Assembly (NCBI GenBank): GCA_023259925.1
Contig: JALRDS010000084.1
Span: 1 to 7,782 of the forward strand
Length of the DNA: 7,782 nucleotides
From: Candidatus Saccharimonadia bacterium
Lineage (GTDB): Bacteria; Patescibacteriota; Saccharimonadia; Saccharimonadales; Saccharimonadaceae
Reading direction: 5' to 3'
The notes under the pieces were generated by a model. The model did not search any database, had not been told where the DNA came from, and saw only the letters and a list, made by a program, of their open reading frames with translations. The translations under genes were made by a program, and so were the position numbers. This document shows, one piece after another, positions 4,663 to 7,782 of the stretch (the first letter of the stretch is position 1; each line of letters opens with the position of its first letter).

Positions 4663-7600
4663 GGCTTTGGCAATATCTTTAACGGGTCCTTTGTACCATT
4701 AGGGAATGGGTCTGCATATGCACTCACCATACCGGGGCTAGATTCAATACTGTAGTGAAGGTGATAGAAACCCCCACTACCGCATCCGTAAGCACCAGCA
4801 GTGCCACCTTGCCTACCTATAACTGCGATTTGCTGACCGGCTTTTACGGTATCACCGGTTTTAACTGATATATTTGCAACATGTTGGTAGGCTGCATAAT
4901 AATTTTCGCTGTCTACCTTTATGGAGATGTATTCCCCGCACCTATCTCCAGCTCCCCACACTCGACTAACAACCCCGCTGTGTGTGGCTACGACTGGCTT
5001 GCCAAGGGCACCTCCGCCACTAATGCCGATATCAATACCCTTATGGACTCCACGACTACCCTTGGAGCCATACGGGAGACTGCCCATTTGAGCTACCCCG
5101 GGTACTGGCCATGCAATTTCACCAGAACTGTTTGATGATTCTGCTTCAAATCCCGGTATCTTTAATTTTGTAATAACCGGGTTGTGATCACTTACTTTAA
5201 GTGCTTCACTAGTAGCAATATTTCTATAGTCGAGTACACTAATTTTCGGATCTTTTGATACCCAGATTTGGTCGATATGACTCCCCCTGCCATTGCCGCA
5301 ATTTTGACGTCCGTCCCCGGGGCTATTAAATGTATTACAGTTATTTCCTTTCGGGTTATCAACCGCGGTTCTGGTGTAGAGTAGTAAGCCTGACTGTTTA
5401 AATACCTCAAACACAGCATTTCTATCAGGTGCCGTGTCATTACTATTCATATCACCAGCAATAATATAGGGCGTTCCCACCGGTACAACCTTATCCACTT
5501 CCTGAAGTGTGAGTTTTGCCCCAATTTCCCTTTCGGCATCGTTAGACGTAGGGGTGTGAATGCCAAATACGTACACACTTGAGCCTGTTGCATTAGAGAT
5601 CAGTTCGGTCCAGATAGACTCTCGCTGTTCACCCCCGCCTTTAGGGATAGTAAAGACTCCCTGTCTTCCTTGCTTATATAGTTTGCCGTCCCAGAAAATT
5701 ACTTCGCTGAAGCCATATTTACCTTGGTTTAGCGAAGTTGCTTTCCAGCCTTCGGGTAGATGACTGAGGAGCGATTTTCGCTCAGCCCCACGAACCTCTT
5801 GTGTTGCAGCGATCGTCACATTATTGTCGATCAGTAGTTTGGCTGCGCCTTGCATACGAATGTCATCGTCTGTGTCAAACACCCTGTCGGGGTCGCCTAG
5901 TTCTGAGTTATTTAATGTTGAAGTCCTTACATTATAAGTAGCAAATTCTATATCGCCACCAGTAGAATCGAATGTTTCACTTGCAGCTGGAGCCTCATAA
6001 TCCATAGCGGCAATAATATCCGAGTCCATCGTATATACACGGAAGTGGCTCAAGCGATTATCATCGCCGTATTTGCTCTGGCTTCCGGTATCTCGGCTAT
6101 TCATGCAATTCTTGCCGGTACCGGCGTTACTTTCCTCTGTTGTCTCCCCCCAGCCCACGTCATCACGGACGGTGCATTCCTCCAGCCATTTCTCATAATC
6201 GCTGCCCGCAACGACTGTACCTTCCTCGTCGTCGTTAACCTGCTTCCAATTAAGCATCTGTGTGCGTACGGCGTCGGTATCCATATTCATCTCTTCATCG
6301 CTCATAACGTAGCGCACATTACAGAATATATCCGCATCGATACCGATTTCTTTATAGCCTGTATCTGCGCATTTACTAAATCGCTCCTCGTTGAAACCGC
6401 TTTTTGCTTGTGTATTTGCCGGCATAAGTGCTGTACTTGATAGGATGTGGGCGCTGTTTAGCAATGCCCCGCCTAGACTTAGTGATGAAGATGTTTTCAG
6501 TGGCAGAAGCGTGCGAGCTAGTGAGCCGAGGAATGAATACCGGTTATTTATATCAAACGGCGTATCTTTGGCTTCGGCAGACTCCATGGCAATATACTCT
6601 GATTGAACTTCTGCAGTTGCAGCAGCATATGAACGTAAGTCCTCTTTAGTGGCGGGTTTCATACCACGAGACATTGCCATGCCACCCATAAGAGCGGCTG
6701 ATCCTGCAAAGATAGCATTTCCAGTGTCCACACCATTTGTGTTGCCGTCCGCCACGGTCCCTGCGAGCATTTGGGATATGTAGTTTTCAAGAATTGGCAA
6801 CGCCATGCTAATCGCGATTGATGCACCGACGCTCGCGGCAGTATACACACCGAATGAAACAACCCCAAGAGCGATCCCCCCTATAAGTGAAAGTCCTCTA
6901 ACCCCCCAGTTTTGTATTATTTTGCAATTATCACCACCATTAGATTTTATGAACTGATTGACTGTCGATAGCATCGATAGTGACAGGCCGCCACCAATGG
7001 ACATTTGCATGTCGCGAGCGCTCAATGTTGGCGCATCGTTATACATCGCGGTTTTATAGCCCGCAGAGTCGAAGGCGTTTGCTCCGTAGTATGGATTTTT
7101 CACTTTTGTATCTGCACCTGATTCACCCACGACACTTGTTTCGTCAACTATCATTTCCCTTGTATCGATAGCGGTCAGTGTATTTCCCACATACTCAGCT
7201 TGATCGGGTGTGGCGGTGCCGGCCTTTATTGAATCGGCAAAAGTTAAAAATACCATAGAGTACGCCATTAATTGTTTGTATCTATATATTTTCGCCCCCG
7301 CCTCCACTGCTCGTGCGGAATTTTTTACGGAGCATGCTACGTCTGCAGCCCCTAGTGCGCCGAGTCCTTTGATCGCGCCGCTACTACCGGCTGATAATAC
7401 TGATGATGTTGGAACACCATCTGCGTTTAATGCTGCGTTTCCACGGTCGGCAAGAGCATTTTTCGTATCTGTTTCTTTATCTGGAATCGGGTTGCCATTG
7501 TCATCTGTCGCGTAGCTGCTTTTGCTAAATTCATCAAAGTCTCCTGGGTTACCCTCAACAGCACTACTAACTGCAGTTCTTTTTTCATCTTCGGTACCAG

Positions 7601-7782
7601 TACCTAACTTATCCCTTGAGGTTAATTTGAATCTTGATTTAAATTTATCCCATTTTGCATCAAAAAATCCGGCAAATTTTGGGTTGAATGCTTTTCTTAA
7701 AGCATTTCTCACACTCTTATCTCCCAGTGCCTTATTTAAGTCACTGGGATTCGTAACGGTAATTTTATTACCCCCACTGTCT
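4659..7782 (-). CDS. Large multidomain membrane protein with EEP (DNase I-like) nuclease and M23 peptidase domains, 5' end probably outside window
   Basis: Numbering is from the GTG at 7712; 1017 residues follow it. The frame stays open to the right edge, so the gene is probably longer. Residues 1-110 are charged or Gly/Ser-rich. Hydrophobic stretches lie at about 147-160, 272-318 (the strongest, probably two membrane passes), 333-347 and 411-430; the region resembles large VirB6/TrbL-like channel proteins, a weak analogy. A linker (about 440-580) has four Cys (448, 464, 513, 536). The EEP domain (about 585-852) shows Asn594 (TYNVR), Glu639 (TQEVR), His719 (GIHT), Asp754 and Asn756 (GDMNSND), Asp814 (SHID) and Asp842-His843 (SDH), so it looks catalytically complete. 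Cys792 and Cys805 could form a disulfide near the active site. The M23 domain (about 865-1005) has HKGID (His890, Asp894), YQH (His944) and HLH (984-986), also complete. Membrane passes, cysteines and a wall peptidase indicate that the C-terminal enzymes act outside the membrane. It is first of the visible operon and overlaps the next gene by ATGA. The EEP target (DNA, lipid or other phosphoester) cannot be told from sequence. Confidence 0.88.
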   Translation of the reverse strand, partial: DSGGNKITVTNPSDLNKALGDKSVRNALRKAFNPKFAGFFDAKWDKFKSRFKLTSRDKLGTGTEDEKRTAVSSAVEGNPGDFDEFSKSSYATDDNGNPIPDKETDTKNALADRGNAALNADGVPTSSVLSAGSSGAIKGLGALGAADVACSVKNSARAVEAGAKIYRYKQLMAYSMVFLTFADSIKAGTATPDQAEYVGNTLTAIDTREMIVDETSVVGESGADTKVKNPYYGANAFDSAGYKTAMYNDAPTLSARDMQMSIGGGLSLSMLSTVNQFIKSNGGDNCKIIQNWGVRGLSLIGGIALGVVSFGVYTAASVGASIAISMALPILENYISQMLAGTVADGNTNGVDTGNAIFAGSAALMGGMAMSRGMKPATKEDLRSYAAATAEVQSEYIAMESAEAKDTPFDINNRYSFLGSLARTLLPLKTSSSLSLGGALLNSAHILSSTALMPANTQAKSGFNEERFSKCADTGYKEIGIDADIFCNVRYVMSDEEMNMDTDAVRTQMLNWKQVNDDEEGTVVAGSDYEKWLEECTVRDDVGWGETTEESNAGTGKNCMNSRDTGSQSKYGDDNRLSHFRVYTMDSDIIAAMDYEAPAASETFDSTGGDIEFATYNVRTSTLNNSELGDPDRVFDTDDDIRMQGAAKLLIDNNVTIAATQEVRGAERKSLLSHLPEGWKATSLNQGKYGFSEVIFWDGKLYKQGRQGVFTIPKGGGEQRESIWTELISNATGSSVYVFGIHTPTSNDAEREIGAKLTLQEVDKVVPVGTPYIIAGDMNSNDTAPDRNAVFEVFKQSGLLLYTRTAVDNPKGNNCNTFNSPGDGRQNCGNGRGSHIDQIWVSKDPKISVLDYRNIATSEALKVSDHNPVITKLKIPGFEAESSNSSGEIAWPVPGVAQMGSLPYGSKGSRGVHKGIDIGISGGGALGKPVVATHSGVVSRVWGAGDRCGEYISIKVDSENYYAAYQHVANISVKTGDTVKAGQQIAVIGRQGGTAGAYGCGSGGFYHLHYSIESSPGMVSAYADPFPNGTKDPLKILPKP
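7687..7706 (-). repeat. Perfect 8-bp inverted repeat with 4-base loop
   Basis: AATGCTTT (7687-7694) and AAAGCATT (7699-7706) are exact reverse complements separated by four bases. It lies within coding sequence, just downstream of the GTG at 7712 in transcription direction. No T tract follows, so it is not a standard terminator. It may be a chance result of the Ala-Leu-Arg-Lys-Ala codons. Confidence 0.6.
7722..7749 (-). repeat. 8-bp inverted repeat that would cover a possible ribosome binding site
   Basis: TCCCAGTG (7722-7729) and CACTGGGA (7742-7749) are exact reverse complements around a 12-base interval. On the minus-strand transcript the downstream arm ends in GGGA and overlaps GGGAG (7725-7721), which stands eight bases before the GTG at 7712. 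If that GTG is used, the stem could hide its ribosome binding site. If the gene starts further upstream, this is just a hairpin in coding sequence. Confidence 0.5.

Noticed and set aside
6045..6440. 131-codon plus-strand open frame opposite the large protein
   Set aside because: It lies wholly antisense to a strong coding frame with clear domain context downstream, has no recognisable motif and no convincing start signal.
7210..7515. 101-codon plus-strand open frame, Ala/Ser-rich
   Set aside because: Antisense shadow of the Ala/Gly/Ser-rich N-terminal part of the large protein; no independent support.
1..7782. CRISPR array, tRNA, rRNA, insertion sequence or attachment sites
   Set aside because: I saw no regularly spaced direct repeats, tRNA-like or rRNA-like sequence, transposase motif or terminal inverted repeats. 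Nearly all bases are accounted for by the coding frames and the origin.

Overview
The window suggests a bacterium of the Candidate Phyla Radiation (Patescibacteria), most likely Saccharibacteria (TM7). The DnaN and DnaA sequences read like that group, and large exported or membrane proteins that combine cell-wall hydrolase and nuclease domains suit small cells living on the surface of other bacteria. This assignment is family-level recognition, not a search result. TGA is used as a stop (for example at the ends of the two larger minus-strand genes), so the UGA=Gly code of Gracilibacteria and Absconditabacteria does not apply.

Left part (1-1961, + strand): the replication start region. The 3' part of dnaA runs off the left edge and ends at 596. 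The 261-base gap to dnaN is very probably oriC. It holds outward-placed DnaA boxes just after dnaA, and a compact opening module just before dnaN: two abutting DnaA boxes, a C tract and four DnaA-trio triplets (CTA CTA TTA CTA, 818-829). dnaN follows after a strong ribosome binding site.

Right part (1958-7782, - strand): three tightly coupled genes running toward oriC, joined by 4-base start/stop overlaps. In transcription order they are: (1) a large protein, open to the right edge, with a hydrophobic membrane region, a Cys-containing linker, a complete endonuclease/exonuclease/phosphatase (EEP, DNase I-like) domain and a complete M23 peptidase domain; (2) a signal-peptide protein with an MltB-like lytic transglycosylase domain and an M23 peptidase domain; (3) a membrane-anchored protein with an extracytoplasmic beta-rich region that I do not recognise. 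The last gene converges on dnaN, and their stop codons overlap.

Taken together the right part looks like a cell-envelope penetration or DNA-processing cassette, possibly part of a type IV secretion-like or conjugation-like machine (a VirB6/TrbL-like membrane region plus a VirB1-like hydrolase), or an attack module used against a host cell. That functional reading is inference. The domain identities and catalytic residues are directly visible.
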